Assembly: GCF_001591645.1 (NCBI RefSeq)
Contig: NZ_BCVH01000004.1
Location: 186,001 to 250,000, forward strand
Source: Robertmurraya korlensis NBRC 107688
Lineage (GTDB): Bacteria > Bacillota > Bacilli > Bacillales > Cytobacillaceae
DNA: 64,000 nt
Direction: 5' to 3'
Under the pieces are notes generated by a model. That model saw only the letters and a list, made by a program, of their open reading frames with translations, was not told the origin of the DNA and searched no databases. The translations under genes were made by a program, and so were the position numbers. Numbering within the stretch: the stretch's first letter is position 1; each line of letters opens with the position of its first letter. Shown piece after piece: positions 8,265 to 18,318 of the stretch.

Positions 8265-9509
8265 ATGCTGCAAAGTATAGAACTAATTTTAAGCCAAGTA
8301 TTAATGGTGCTTTTTCCAATTTGGACGTACCATTTGTTATCGCAAGGAAAAGGGGCGAATAGACGGGAGTTTAAACCAATGCTTTTATTGGTTCTAACCA
8401 TTTCACTCGTGCTGACCCTTACATTTTCTATAAAATCTGATAATAACTTTCATTTTGATTTAAAAATGGTTCCAATCATTATCGCCTTTTTGTATGGAAA
8501 CAATCTAACTGGCATAATAATTATTGGAATCACTATTATATATAGAGTCATATTTCAGGATGACATCCCCTTTATCATTATCATTAATTTTATGATAGTA
8601 AGTGTAGTTCTCGCTTTATTAGCAAAGAAATTTCGAAATTATAACAAATCTAAAAAGGTTATATATATTAGTTTATTGTTTGCAATGATATCGATCTCTA
8701 GAGGGATTCTATTTGTGCATACAAATCTCATTCAGGATATCGGATTTATATTGATCTATTCTCTAATTACCTGGCTAACGTTATTGTCTGCTATGTTTAT
8801 ATTTGAAAACATAAACAAACAGATCGAATTAGAGTATAAGGTTCAACGTGCAGAAAAATTCGATGTGGTAGGTCAACTTGCTGCGTCTGTTGCGCATGAG
8901 GTAAGAAACCCGATGACGGCTGTTCGGGGGTTTCTACAGCTTATGAAGGATGATGAGGATCTAAAAGAATCTCACCGGAAATATTTAGATATATCTTTGC
9001 AGGAACTAGATCATTCTCAGGTCATTCTAACTGAATATCTTTCTTTAGCAAAACCGGCAACTACCGATTTGAAAGTCATTAACTTAAAGTCTGACTTAGA
9101 GAAAATTATCGAACTGATGAGGTCATTTACAAATCTACAAACCATCTCAATTGTATCTTCTCTCGAGGAGAGACTTCTAATAAAAGGGGACAGTTCAGAA
9201 ATAAGACAGGTCTTTGTGAATTTACTGAAAAACAGCATAGAAGCAATTGGAGATAAAGGGGAAATCATAGTAAGTGCCTATCAAAATGGACCGCACGTTT
9301 TTGTAGAGATTGAAGATAATGGAGAAGGCATGTCAGAAACTCAACTAAAATATTTAGGTACGCCTTTTTATTCCACCAAAGATAAAGGGACGGGAGTAGG
9401 GCTGTCTTTGTGCTATAAGATTGTTCATTCCATGAAGGGAACGATAAAGGTACGAAGCCAACAAGGAAAAGGGACAAGGTTTACGATTCGCTTTCCATTT
9501 GTACAGTGA
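8265..9509 (+). CDS. Sensor histidine kinase, KinB-like with LYT-type membrane domain
   Basis: 414 residues. Five to six membrane segments (1-185) include a 5TMR-LYT-like stretch (KMVPIIIAFLYG...IIYR). The HisKA domain has His211 (SVAHEVRNPMTAVRGFLQLM), followed by HATPase_c with N-box NLLKNSIEAI, DNGEGM and GTGVGLSL. It autophosphorylates at the inner membrane and would feed a response regulator. The architecture is that of KinB-type sporulation kinases, and no response regulator is adjacent, as expected for a phosphorelay kinase. AGGGGG precedes ATG. A paralogue is at 47136-48422. Confidence 0.85.
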   Translation: MLQSIELILSQVLMVLFPIWTYHLLSQGKGANRREFKPMLLLVLTISLVLTLTFSIKSDNNFHFDLKMVPIIIAFLYGNNLTGIIIIGITIIYRVIFQDDIPFIIIINFMIVSVVLALLAKKFRNYNKSKKVIYISLLFAMISISRGILFVHTNLIQDIGFILIYSLITWLTLLSAMFIFENINKQIELEYKVQRAEKFDVVGQLAASVAHEVRNPMTAVRGFLQLMKDDEDLKESHRKYLDISLQELDHSQVILTEYLSLAKPATTDLKVINLKSDLEKIIELMRSFTNLQTISIVSSLEERLLIKGDSSEIRQVFVNLLKNSIEAIGDKGEIIVSAYQNGPHVFVEIEDNGEGMSETQLKYLGTPFYSTKDKGTGVGLSLCYKIVHSMKGTIKVRSQQGKGTRFTIRFPFVQ

Positions 9510-9521
9510 GAACAGCACAAA

Positions 9522-9557
9522 AAAGAATCTCAGCTTGTATAGAAATTACAAGCTGAG
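9522..9557 (-). terminator. Intrinsic terminator of the DUF3231 gene
   Basis: CTCAGCTTGTA / TACAAGCTGAG 11-bp perfect stem; the T-tract (ATTCTTTTTTG) lies on the minus-strand side. Confidence 0.85.
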
Positions 9558-9567
9558 GGATCATCAG

Positions 9568-10083
9568 TTAACAATCTTCTGCTTTATGATGATGAAGGGG
9601 AGGAACGATTAACCAACCTTTTTCTTTATTCAAACGTAAAACTTTCAGCCCAAGTGTGGCTTTTTGGATATGAAATTGTCCAAACATCGCGGCAATGTCT
9701 TCTCGAATCGCTTGTCCCATAATTGTACTGCAAGCTACCAATCCTGCAGATACGTCCATTGATAATGCTGCGGCGATTTCCGGATCCATAAATCTAGCAC
9801 CTACAGGTATATCCTCTAAACAAGCTTTTGGACGTTCAGGTGGAGTCGGTGGTAAGCCAACACCATGTTCCTTCAATAATTCTTCCACTTGCTCCATCTC
9901 TTGTTGGCATAGAGTCATGGCTTCCTCAAGGAGCTTATGTAGATCTTCATCTCCTGCATGATTTAAATGTGTTTGGTACCCAGCAACAGCACTTTTGGAT
10001 ACCATAAGAAATGACCAAAGAGAATAAACCTCTCCATAATGCATTGGTTCATGTTTTGGATTTCCGCTTAATATACCCATCAT
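9568..10083 (-). CDS. DUF3231 family protein
   Basis: About 171 residues starting MMGILSGNPKHEPMHYGEV, the usual beginning of this Bacillus family. AGGGGTG lies just upstream; an in-frame ATG at 10116 with its own AAAGGA site would add 11 residues. The protein is helical (ferritin-like expectation), with HYGEVYSLWSFL and a His-rich C-terminus (LHHHKAEDC). DUF3231 proteins are of unknown function and often sporulation- or stress-related. It is monocistronic with its own terminator. Confidence 0.8.
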   Translation of the reverse strand: MMGILSGNPKHEPMHYGEVYSLWSFLMVSKSAVAGYQTHLNHAGDEDLHKLLEEAMTLCQQEMEQVEELLKEHGVGLPPTPPERPKACLEDIPVGARFMDPEIAAALSMDVSAGLVACSTIMGQAIREDIAAMFGQFHIQKATLGLKVLRLNKEKGWLIVPPLHHHKAEDC

Positions 10084-10215
10084 AACACCCCTTATAGTAG
10101 TTTTGAATTCATTCATTACGTAGTCCTTTCACTTTCTCCGGAGTTAGCGTTAGTAGTATTTGTTAAAATGGTATACCTATACTTTAGGAAACAGATTTTT
10201 GAATGGGAAAATTGG

Positions 10216-10278
10216 CAAAAATAAAACCCGAATCGTATCCACTTTGTCTTAAGCGGACGATTCGGGTTTCTTTTTTTA
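10216..10278. terminator. Bidirectional intrinsic terminator
   Basis: AAACCCGAATCGT / ACGATTCGGGTTT 13-bp stem with T-runs on both sides; it ends the GntR gene on the minus strand. Confidence 0.85.
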
Positions 10279-11049
10279 ACTAAAAGTAAATTTATAGCCT
10301 TCACCAATGATGAGTTGTTTTCCAATATGAACTGGAATGTGATCCTGATCAAAGATCACTGTTTTCATTAGAAACATAGGCTCACCAGAGGGAACTTCTA
10401 ACAACTGAGCTTCTTCTTCTAGTGCTCGGACGATTTCTAACGTCGTTTCACCAGGATTAGTAGGGTGAATATTGTGTTTTTCCTTAAGTGTTTGATAAAG
10501 AGAACCATCTAAGTTCTCATTTAATAAGAATTTAAATTTATTATAAGGAAAATAGTTATTTTCTAGCATTAATGGATTCTCACCAGCAAATCTTATCCGC
10601 TGAATATAGATAACAAGGTCATCAGGTTCCAATTGAAGCATGTCAATCATATCTGGTTCAGGTTGGAGGATTTCTCGTTTAATGACCTTGCTGCTCGCTT
10701 TTAATCCATTTGCTTCACATGCTGCAGAAAAACTGATCAAATGGACAATTTTCCTTTCAATTTTTGGTTTACTAACAAAGGTTCCTTTCCCTTGTTTTTT
10801 AATCAGGTACCCTTCGTCAACCAATTCGGTAATCGCTTTTCTGACAGTGACCCTACTAATATCATATTTTTCGCTCAGTTCCACTTCGGTTGGGATTTTT
10901 TCTCCGGACTTTAGCTTTTTATTTACAATTTCACTACGAATGGATTCTTTTAATTGTAGGTATAAAGGGATCTTATTTTCTTGGCTCAGCAATTCATCAC
11001 CTTCTTTAGAAAAAATGTATGCGCTATATTGTAAAACGTATTGTATCAT
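10276..11049 (-). CDS. GntR/HutC-family regulator of the fructosamine locus (FrlR-like)
   Basis: About 257 residues from ATG 11049, preceded by CAGGAGGTAAG. The N-terminal winged helix is about residues 25-90 (LQLKESIRSEIVNKKLKSGEKIPTE...SRVTVRKAITEL) and a C-terminal UTRA effector domain follows. TTG 10992 also has a site (GAAGGTGAT) and begins just before the helix-turn-helix; the operator-like 11-mer at 11032-11042 would then lie in its leader, favouring the shorter form. It is divergent from the ABC permease operon and is the probable repressor of the sites at 11173, 12677 and 18018. FrlR of B. subtilis is the nearest known role. Confidence 0.82.
   Translation of the reverse strand: MIQYVLQYSAYIFSKEGDELLSQENKIPLYLQLKESIRSEIVNKKLKSGEKIPTEVELSEKYDISRVTVRKAITELVDEGYLIKKQGKGTFVSKPKIERKIVHLISFSAACEANGLKASSKVIKREILQPEPDMIDMLQLEPDDLVIYIQRIRFAGENPLMLENNYFPYNKFKFLLNENLDGSLYQTLKEKHNIHPTNPGETTLEIVRALEEEAQLLEVPSGEPMFLMKTVIFDQDHIPVHIGKQLIIGEGYKFTFS
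11032..11042 (-). promoter_or_regulatory. Putative FrlR-like operator at the regulator's own 5' end
   Basis: TAAAACGTATT, the 11-mer shared by all four sites of the frl locus, occurs at the 5' end of the GntR reading frame. This suggests autoregulation if translation starts at TTG 10992. Confidence 0.45.
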
Positions 11050-11127
11050 CTTACCTCCTGAAGTGCCACTCATTTTTCTTCACCTAAAAAGATTAATAGG
11101 AAAGTATTCAGAAAATACTAAAAAGTA

Positions 11128-11183
11128 TTGACGGTTGTTCTTTTTGTATAGTATATTTTGATAAAACGTTTTAATACGTTTTA
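11128..11183 (+). promoter_or_regulatory. Promoter and operator of the fructosamine ABC operon
   Basis: TTGACG (11128-11133) and TATATT (11152-11157, 18-bp spacer) form a promoter. Immediately downstream lies ACGTTTTAATACGT (11166-11179), identical to the site before frlB, containing the 11-mer AATACGTTTTA (11173-11183). A second inverted repeat, AATACT-AAAA-AGTATT (11114-11129), abuts the -35. The operator position predicts repression. Confidence 0.65.
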
Positions 11184-11251
11184 TTGTACATAAGACCATT
11201 TAATAGCTTAATTGTTTTGTAGTTACTATAAAAGGGAGGAGTGAACGGATT

Positions 11252-11911
11252 ATGGATTTGGATTTTACACAAATAGCACCATCGATTCCATATATCTTAA
11301 AAGGGTTGGGTATCACCTTACAGATTGTACTAGCAGCAGCGATCCTTGGTTTTACCCTAGGGATTATCCTAACCTTATGGAAAATAGGGAAGTTTCGCCT
11401 GTTACGCTGGTTTGCCGATGCGTATACCTCTGTTTTTAGAGGAACACCGATGGTATTACAATTACTTATTATTTATTATGGATTGCCACAGATTATTGGA
11501 TTCGAAATCACAGCGTTTCCTGCAGCGGTTATCGCATTTGGAATGAACTCAGCGGCATATATTTCTGAAATTATTCGTGCGGGAATTCTGGCCGTTGATA
11601 AAGGACAAAGTGAGGCGTCCCTTGCACTTGGTATCCCTTACCGCCCTATGATGAAAGATATCATCCTCCCGCAAGCAATGAAAAATATCCTGCCAGCACT
11701 AATGAATGAGTTTATTACTCTTACGAAGGAATCTGCAGTGGTAACAGTGATTGGCGCGATGGATGTTATGAGACGAGCCTATATCGTCGGTGGTCAAACG
11801 TATCGTTATTTTGAACCACTTCTTATTGCAGGCATCATTTATTACATTTTGGTCATGGTTCTTACGATTCTTGGAAAAGCAATCGAGAGGAGAATGAGGA
11901 AAAGTGATTAA
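11252..11911 (+). CDS. Amino-acid-type ABC transporter permease
   Basis: 219 residues, HisM/GlnP-type permease with five membrane segments and the EAA-type cytoplasmic loop ([22 protein letters not shown]). GGGAGG precedes the ATG. Its 3' end overlaps the ATPase gene by 8 bp. With the ATPase (11904) and the lipoprotein (13717) it forms a polar amino acid importer. Its place beside FrlB/FrlD suggests the cargo is a fructosyl amino acid rather than a free amino acid (inference). Confidence 0.88.
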   Translation: MDLDFTQIAPSIPYILKGLGITLQIVLAAAILGFTLGIILTLWKIGKFRLLRWFADAYTSVFRGTPMVLQLLIIYYGLPQIIGFEITAFPAAVIAFGMNSAAYISEIIRAGILAVDKGQSEASLALGIPYRPMMKDIILPQAMKNILPALMNEFITLTKESAVVTVIGAMDVMRRAYIVGGQTYRYFEPLLIAGIIYYILVMVLTILGKAIERRMRKSD

Positions 11912-12626
11912 GATAACGAATCTCGAGAAATCGTTTGGAAGCAATCTCGTACTCAAGGGCATCTCCACAGAAATTAAAGAGGGCGAGGTGGTGGCGATCG
12001 TTGGACCCTCTGGATCAGGGAAGTCAACGTTTCTTAGATGTATGAATGTATTAGAAATACCCACTAAGGGTGAGATTTGGTACCGACAAACTGAAGTGAC
12101 CGATCCCAAAGTAGATATGATGAATGTCAGACAAAGTATTGGCATGGTATTTCAGCATTTTCACTTATTTCCGCATAAAACGGTTTTGGAAAATCTCACC
12201 TATGCGCCCATTACTGTAAAAGGGATCTCTAAGGAAGAGGCTGATAAAATTGCGGAACATCTTCTTCGTAAGGTAGGACTAGCTGAAAAAGCAGCTGAAT
12301 ATCCTACTCGATTATCGGGTGGTCAAAAACAGCGTGTAGCTATTGCAAGAGCATTAGCAATGTCACCAGAAGTCATGCTTTTTGATGAACCGACATCCGC
12401 ACTCGATCCAGAGATGGTGAAGGAGGTTCTTGATGTCATGAAATCCCTCGTCCAGTCAGGAATGACGATGGCGATTGTAACCCACGAAATGGGATTTGCC
12501 AGAGAGGTAGCGGATCGGGTGTTATTTTTAGATGATGGAAGATTAGTAGAAGATTCACCGCCTGCAGAGTTTTTCTCCTCGCCAAAGAGCATTCGAGCGA
12601 AGGAATTTTTAGAAAAAATGTTATAA
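11904..12626 (+). CDS. Amino-acid-type ABC transporter ATP-binding protein
   Basis: 240 residues from GTG 11904. Walker [11 protein letters not shown]-loop MVFQHFHLF, signature LSGGQKQR, Walker [12 protein letters not shown] and switch His in VTHEMGF are all intact, as in GlnQ/HisP. It powers the permease encoded by the overlapping upstream gene. The operon continues after a 95-bp gap with its own operator before frlB. Confidence 0.92.
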   Translation: MIKITNLEKSFGSNLVLKGISTEIKEGEVVAIVGPSGSGKSTFLRCMNVLEIPTKGEIWYRQTEVTDPKVDMMNVRQSIGMVFQHFHLFPHKTVLENLTYAPITVKGISKEEADKIAEHLLRKVGLAEKAAEYPTRLSGGQKQRVAIARALAMSPEVMLFDEPTSALDPEMVKEVLDVMKSLVQSGMTMAIVTHEMGFAREVADRVLFLDDGRLVEDSPPAEFFSSPKSIRAKEFLEKML

Positions 12627-12673
12627 AGTCATTCGTCCGTTCCTTCTTTAGTTGAGGATGAATGTTACCTATA

Positions 12674-12700
12674 TAAAATACGTTTTAATACGTATTTAAT
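12674..12700 (+). promoter_or_regulatory. Putative FrlR-like operator before frlB
   Basis: AATACGTTTTAATACGTATT is an imperfect palindrome containing both the 14-mer ACGTTTTAATACGT (12680-12693) and the 11-mer AATACGTTTTA (12677-12687). It lies 20-45 bp upstream of the frlB start. Confidence 0.6.
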
Positions 12701-12721
12701 AGAATAAAAGGAGATGACATA

Positions 12722-13690
12722 GTGAATATTCAAGAAATCATTAGCAAAATTCAGTCGGAAAAAAATGAGGGCATTAAGGAAGTCTACTTAGTTGCATGTG
12801 GTGGCTCACTAGTGGATATGTATGCCTCTAAATACTTACTCGAAAGTGAAGCAAGACAATTACGGGTTGGTTTTTATACAAGTAATGAGTTTGTTCATGC
12901 GACACCCAAGGCATTAGGGGAAAGCTCTGTAACCATTGTTTGTTCTCACGGAGGAAATACACCTGAATCCGTTGAAGCAGCAAGACTTGCAAGAGAGCTC
13001 GGTTCAACAACGATCACATTAACACATAATGAACAGGCGAACCTCATTCAGCATGCTGACCACAATATATTATACATGTGGGGAGCAGAATCGAATGTGA
13101 AAAATAACCCAATGGCAATCATCTTACAAATCACGTTTGAAATTTTGCATGCTACCGAAGGATATGATCACTACGAAAAAGTGCTTGAAGGCTTAGAACG
13201 AATCAATGGGATTATTGAAAAAGCTAAAGTACTAGTTGCTGATAGAGCAAAAGCATTTGCTTCGAGATACGAGCATGAGGACTTATTTTATGTCATGAGC
13301 AGTGGGGCATCCTATGGTCATGCATATGGATTTTCGATTTGCTCCTTAATGGAAATGCAGTGGGTGAATGCTTCCGCAATTCATTCAGGGGAATATTTCC
13401 ACGGGCCGTTTGAGGTAACCGATAAAGCAACACCCTATATCCTTTTAGTCAATGAGGGAAGAACGAGAGCTCTAGATGAAAGAGCGCTGAAATTCTTACA
13501 AACTTATGCGGAAAAGGTAGAAGTGATTGATAGCAAGGAACTAGGAATCAGTACGATCGATGATCATGTGGTTGAGTACTTCAACCCGATTCTTTTCTAC
13601 AGTATTTTAGATGTGTATCGTACAGAGTTATCGAAAATACGACAGCATCCATTAGAAACAAGACGATACATGGGGAAAGTCGCTTATTAA
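12722..13690 (+). CDS. frlB: Fructosamine deglycase FrlB (SIS domains)
   Basis: 322 residues from GTG with AAGGAGATG upstream. Two SIS sugar-isomerase domains are visible (YLVACGGSLVDMYASKYLL...VCSHGGNTPESVEAA; VMSSGASYGHAYGFSICSLMEMQW...HSGEYFHGPFEV). The pattern matches FrlB, which cleaves fructosamine 6-phosphates to glucose 6-phosphate and the free amino acid in the cytoplasm. Neighbours supply uptake, and FrlD (17136-17975) makes the substrate. A GlmS-like isomerase is the alternative, but there is no glutaminase domain. Confidence 0.88.
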   Translation: MNIQEIISKIQSEKNEGIKEVYLVACGGSLVDMYASKYLLESEARQLRVGFYTSNEFVHATPKALGESSVTIVCSHGGNTPESVEAARLARELGSTTITLTHNEQANLIQHADHNILYMWGAESNVKNNPMAIILQITFEILHATEGYDHYEKVLEGLERINGIIEKAKVLVADRAKAFASRYEHEDLFYVMSSGASYGHAYGFSICSLMEMQWVNASAIHSGEYFHGPFEVTDKATPYILLVNEGRTRALDERALKFLQTYAEKVEVIDSKELGISTIDDHVVEYFNPILFYSILDVYRTELSKIRQHPLETRRYMGKVAY

Positions 13691-13716
13691 TATAAAAAGA
13701 AAAGAGGGGTCTATCA

Positions 13717-14508
13717 ATGAAGAAGTTCTTCACATTATTTATTTTGGTCGGGTTAGTGATAGGTGTGTTATCTGCTTGTGGAACCTCCAATAGCTCTACT
13801 ACTGGGAGCGATGAGCAGACGGAAACAGAGGAGAAGAAAGTGTTAGTCATGGGTACTTCGGCTGATTTCCCACCATTTGAATATATTGATACAGCAAAAA
13901 GCGATGAAATCATTGGCTTTGATGTGGATATTATTCATTCCCTAGCTGAAAAACTTGGGTATGAAGTCGAAATTAAGGATATGGATTTTAGCGGCTTAAT
14001 CGCTGCCTTGCAAGCTGGAAAAGTAGATTTTGTTATGTCAGGAATGGCTCCAACGGAAGAGCGAAAGCAAAATGTTGACTTTACAGACAGCTACTACCGG
14101 TCAGACTTGGTTTTATTATTTGAAGAAGATAATAAGATTACAAGTGCAGACGACTTAAGTGGTAAGGTGCTCGGAGCTCAAGTAAACTCTTTCCAAGAGG
14201 AGGTAGCAAAAGAGCTAAATGGCACAGTTGATTTTACCCTTGAAACACGTGACCGCACACCGGATCTTATTCAAGAGCTTAAGTCGAAGCGTTTTGACGC
14301 CGTTATTATGGAAGAAGCGGTAGCAGTAGGATACATGAGTACAAATAAAAATCTAAAAACCATTTCCGTTCCAAACGGAGAAACACCTGGTACAGCGATT
14401 GCTTTTCCAAAGGGCAGTGAGCTAACAGAAGAATTTAACAAAGCATTAAATGAAATGATGGAGAGCGGAGAAATCGATGAACTAGTTGTGAAGTGGTTTG
14501 TTGAATAA
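13717..14508 (+). CDS. ABC transporter substrate-binding lipoprotein, amino-acid type
   Basis: 263 residues. A lipoprotein signal peptide ends in LSAC (Cys21), then a Ser/Thr linker and an SBP_bac_3 domain (VLVMGTSADFPPFEYID...GFDVDIIHSLAEKLGYEVEIKDMDFSGLIAALQAGKVDFVMSGM, broken here by dots in the middle). It follows frlB by 26 bp in the same operon and is the receptor of the importer encoded at 11252-12626. Located outside the cell, anchored in the membrane. Confidence 0.88.
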   Translation: MKKFFTLFILVGLVIGVLSACGTSNSSTTGSDEQTETEEKKVLVMGTSADFPPFEYIDTAKSDEIIGFDVDIIHSLAEKLGYEVEIKDMDFSGLIAALQAGKVDFVMSGMAPTEERKQNVDFTDSYYRSDLVLLFEEDNKITSADDLSGKVLGAQVNSFQEEVAKELNGTVDFTLETRDRTPDLIQELKSKRFDAVIMEEAVAVGYMSTNKNLKTISVPNGETPGTAIAFPKGSELTEEFNKALNEMMESGEIDELVVKWFVE

Positions 14509-14520
14509 CGTGTAAAAATA

Positions 14521-14570
14521 GACTGGCTTTAAAAGTGGGAAAGTACCACTTTTGAGGTCAGTCTTTTTTT
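14521..14570 (+). terminator. Intrinsic terminator of the frl transport operon
   Basis: GACTGGC ... GTCAGTC outer stem with inner AAAGTGG / CCACTTT, then TTTTTTT. Confidence 0.85.
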
Positions 14571-14632
14571 AATAATTAACAACTAACAGAGGGATTGTTT
14601 TTTAGATTCATTACCCTCTGTTTTAGTACATC

Positions 14633-15544
14633 CTACTTTTTAAATTCATTCAATCTTTCAAACGTTTCAAGAAGGAAATCATAGAACAAAGCTTCGGTAG
14701 GGAGCAGTTTCCTCTGGGTTGGATAGATTACACCAACCGTTCGAGTGAGACTTGCATCTGATAAGGGGACCATAACAGTGGATCGTGGTGTGTTGTCCAC
14801 CAATGTCATTTCTGGCATTAATGCGACACCTAACCCAGCCGAAACCAATCCTTTTAATGCATCAATATCCTTTCCTTCAAACGCAATTTTTGGCAGAAAA
14901 CCAGCATTGTGACAGGCTTGAATGACTTGTTTGCGAAAGATAAAGCCTTCAGGCAGGACACAGAACGAATCATCTAGTAGGTCACGTAGCCGAATGGATT
15001 CCCGGTCTGCTAATGGGTGGTGAAGGGGAATAAGGGCAACAATATTCTCTGTGAACAGAATGTCTCCTTTGATTTTGTTCTCCTTCTCCTGATTGGGCAT
15101 GGGAGCAATCATGGCTAAGTTGTATTCCCCATTTACGACACCATCGATTAAGTCAGAATAAAGGGCATTGCTCATATGAAACTTAGCTTCAGGGTATCTG
15201 TTGCGGAACGCATAGATAATAGAAGGCAAGGTATGAGCGGCCATGCTAATGGGAAACGCAATTCTAACGGTTCCTTTTTCCGGGTTGAGATATTCTTCTA
15301 CTTCTCTCTTTGCATCCTCCATCATGTTCCACACTTGTTTCATCCGATCGTAAAAGATTCTACCTAGAGGGGTTAACCTAACATTTCTACCTTCACGAAT
15401 AAATAGTTCGACCCCTAATTCGTCTTCTAAATTGAATATTTGTCTGCTAACGGAAGATTGAGCAACATGCAAAGCATCTGCTGCATCTGTCACATGCTCT
15501 CTTTTTGCCACTTCTAGAAAATATTGAATTTGCCTTGTTTCCAT
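14633..15544 (-). CDS. LysR-family regulator, GltC-like
   Basis: 303 residues: N-terminal helix-turn-helix (about 1-60; RQIQYFLEVAKREHVTDAA, VAQSSVSRQIFNLEDELGVELF) and LysR substrate domain. Sequence layout is close to B. subtilis GltC, including the ending FYDFLLETFERL. It is divergent from gdhA with 147 bp between them, the usual geometry for a LysR activator and its target. Probably controls glutamate dehydrogenase; the co-effector would be 2-oxoglutarate or glutamate by analogy. Confidence 0.85.
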   Translation of the reverse strand: METRQIQYFLEVAKREHVTDAADALHVAQSSVSRQIFNLEDELGVELFIREGRNVRLTPLGRIFYDRMKQVWNMMEDAKREVEEYLNPEKGTVRIAFPISMAAHTLPSIIYAFRNRYPEAKFHMSNALYSDLIDGVVNGEYNLAMIAPMPNQEKENKIKGDILFTENIVALIPLHHPLADRESIRLRDLLDDSFCVLPEGFIFRKQVIQACHNAGFLPKIAFEGKDIDALKGLVSAGLGVALMPEMTLVDNTPRSTVMVPLSDASLTRTVGVIYPTQRKLLPTEALFYDFLLETFERLNEFKK

Positions 15545-15673
15545 TTTTACCCGCTCCTAATTCATGCGTTTTATGCATGGATTTCATCGAATTTTGATAT
15601 TGGAACTATCATTTACAAAATTATAAAATGAAAATACATTTTAGAAAAGATAATATTCTTAACTTTATAATAG

Positions 15674-17074
<1,401 letters not shown>

Positions 17075-17093
17075 TTTTATTTAAGAGGATAGT

Positions 17094-17137
17094 AGAAAGA
17101 AGAAAACTCGCCACTATGCGCGAGTTTTCTTCTTTCT
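17094..17137. terminator. Bidirectional intrinsic terminator
   Basis: A 17-bp stem, AGAAAGAAGAAAACTCG / CGAGTTTTCTTCTTTCT, sits between the convergent gdhA and frlD genes. Confidence 0.85.
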
Positions 17138-17975
17138 ATTCCTCATATTTTAATCCGTAACCAAAAGCACCTTCCACCATGCACGTTTTTGCGGCAAACT
17201 CTGCTGCCTTACGCAAAGACTCTTGGATACGATCTTCTTCTTCTGAACTCGCCGAACGACTAACATAGTTTAACAAAAATGCCGTAATAAACGAATCACC
17301 TGCACCAAGAGTGTCAACTGCTTCAACAAGCTTTGGAACTTGAGAGTAAAAACTTGTCCCGTTATATAAAAGTGCTCCTTTTGAGCCAAGGGTTCCAACG
17401 ATAATTTGACTTCCAAGTGAGTGGACTTTTTTTAGCAGCTCCCTCACTTCGGTTTCGTCTAGATGGCTACATGATAGAAAGCTATAATCCACTAATGGGG
17501 CAACTTGCTCTATGTATTCCTCTGTAAAATCATCGGAAAAGTCAAAAGAGATCGGAACCCCAGTCGATTGAATGTTAGTTAGCTCATTTTCTATATAACT
17601 ATACTTACTAGAGTGGAGGAGTTGAAAGGTTTTTATATACTCGAGATCTTCTGGCGTCAACTTAAATTTGCTTGTATTGCTGATTCCACCATTATTGCTT
17701 CGTAAAAACACACGGTCTCCATCCACCAGGTCAACCGTTGCATAGCCATTTTCTCCCTCGACCACCTTGCAATGAGAAGTGTCTACACCCATTTTTTTCA
17801 ACGTATCTTGATTATGTGCAGCAGCCAAGTCTGTCCCGAATATGCCCATAAAAGCAGAGTCACACCCAAGTTGCTTCGCATATACCGTAAAATTTAAAGT
17901 GTTGCCACCCGGATACATCGTTTGTATATCAACATACTTATCTACAACATTATCTCCAAAACCAATTACTTTCAT
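17136..17975 (-). CDS. frlD: Fructosamine 6-kinase FrlD (PfkB family)
   Basis: 279 residues, ribokinase/PfkB fold: N-terminal GFGDNVVDKY and PGGNTLNFTVYAKQLG, and the C-terminal signature DTLGAGDSFITAFLLNY with the catalytic Asp in GAGD. Matches FrlD, which phosphorylates imported fructosyl amino acids at C6, the step before FrlB. GGGGGT precedes the ATG. It is transcribed alone, away from frlB, but its leader carries the same operator 11-mer. Confidence 0.88.
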   Translation of the reverse strand: MKVIGFGDNVVDKYVDIQTMYPGGNTLNFTVYAKQLGCDSAFMGIFGTDLAAAHNQDTLKKMGVDTSHCKVVEGENGYATVDLVDGDRVFLRSNNGGISNTSKFKLTPEDLEYIKTFQLLHSSKYSYIENELTNIQSTGVPISFDFSDDFTEEYIEQVAPLVDYSFLSCSHLDETEVRELLKKVHSLGSQIIVGTLGSKGALLYNGTSFYSQVPKLVEAVDTLGAGDSFITAFLLNYVSRSASSEEEDRIQESLRKAAEFAAKTCMVEGAFGYGLKYEE

Positions 17976-18009
17976 TGTAGTAACCCCCTGTGACTTAGAC
18001 AGTTTATAG

Positions 18010-18037
18010 AAACGTTATAAAACGTATTATAATACAT
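18010..18037 (-). promoter_or_regulatory. Putative FrlR-like operators before frlD
   Basis: ACGTTATAAAACGT (18012-18025, ACGT-N6-ACGT as at the other sites) overlaps ACGTATTATAATACAT (18022-18037), and the 11-mer TAAAACGTATT is at 18018-18028. The site is 35-62 bp upstream of the frlD start. Confidence 0.6.
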
Positions 18038-18318
18038 TTGAACAGAAATTTCAGTAAATTTAAGTTAGAAATTTCTTAAAGTGACAGAAAAGTTATGATG
18101 TGAAACCTAAAATATGGAAATGTCTCCGTTATAAAGAAAACGTGTACCTGTTTTGCAAATCTATGAAACATGTCTTTTTCGTTATAAGAGATATGTTTTT
18201 TGTTGAATTTTGTTGAATTATTTACCATTTTTAGTATTTAATAGAATTAGGACAGTAGATTTTGTTCTTTATTAAAATCGGAGTACATACGACAAGTAGA
18301 ATATTAGGGGGACATTAA
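18038..18318. other. Intergenic region upstream of the efflux operon
   Basis: AT-rich, no gene. It contains the direct repeat TTTTGTTGAATT (about 18197-18220), possibly near the -35 of the efflux promoter, and AGGGGG before the GTG at 18319. No structured leader is apparent. Confidence 0.4.
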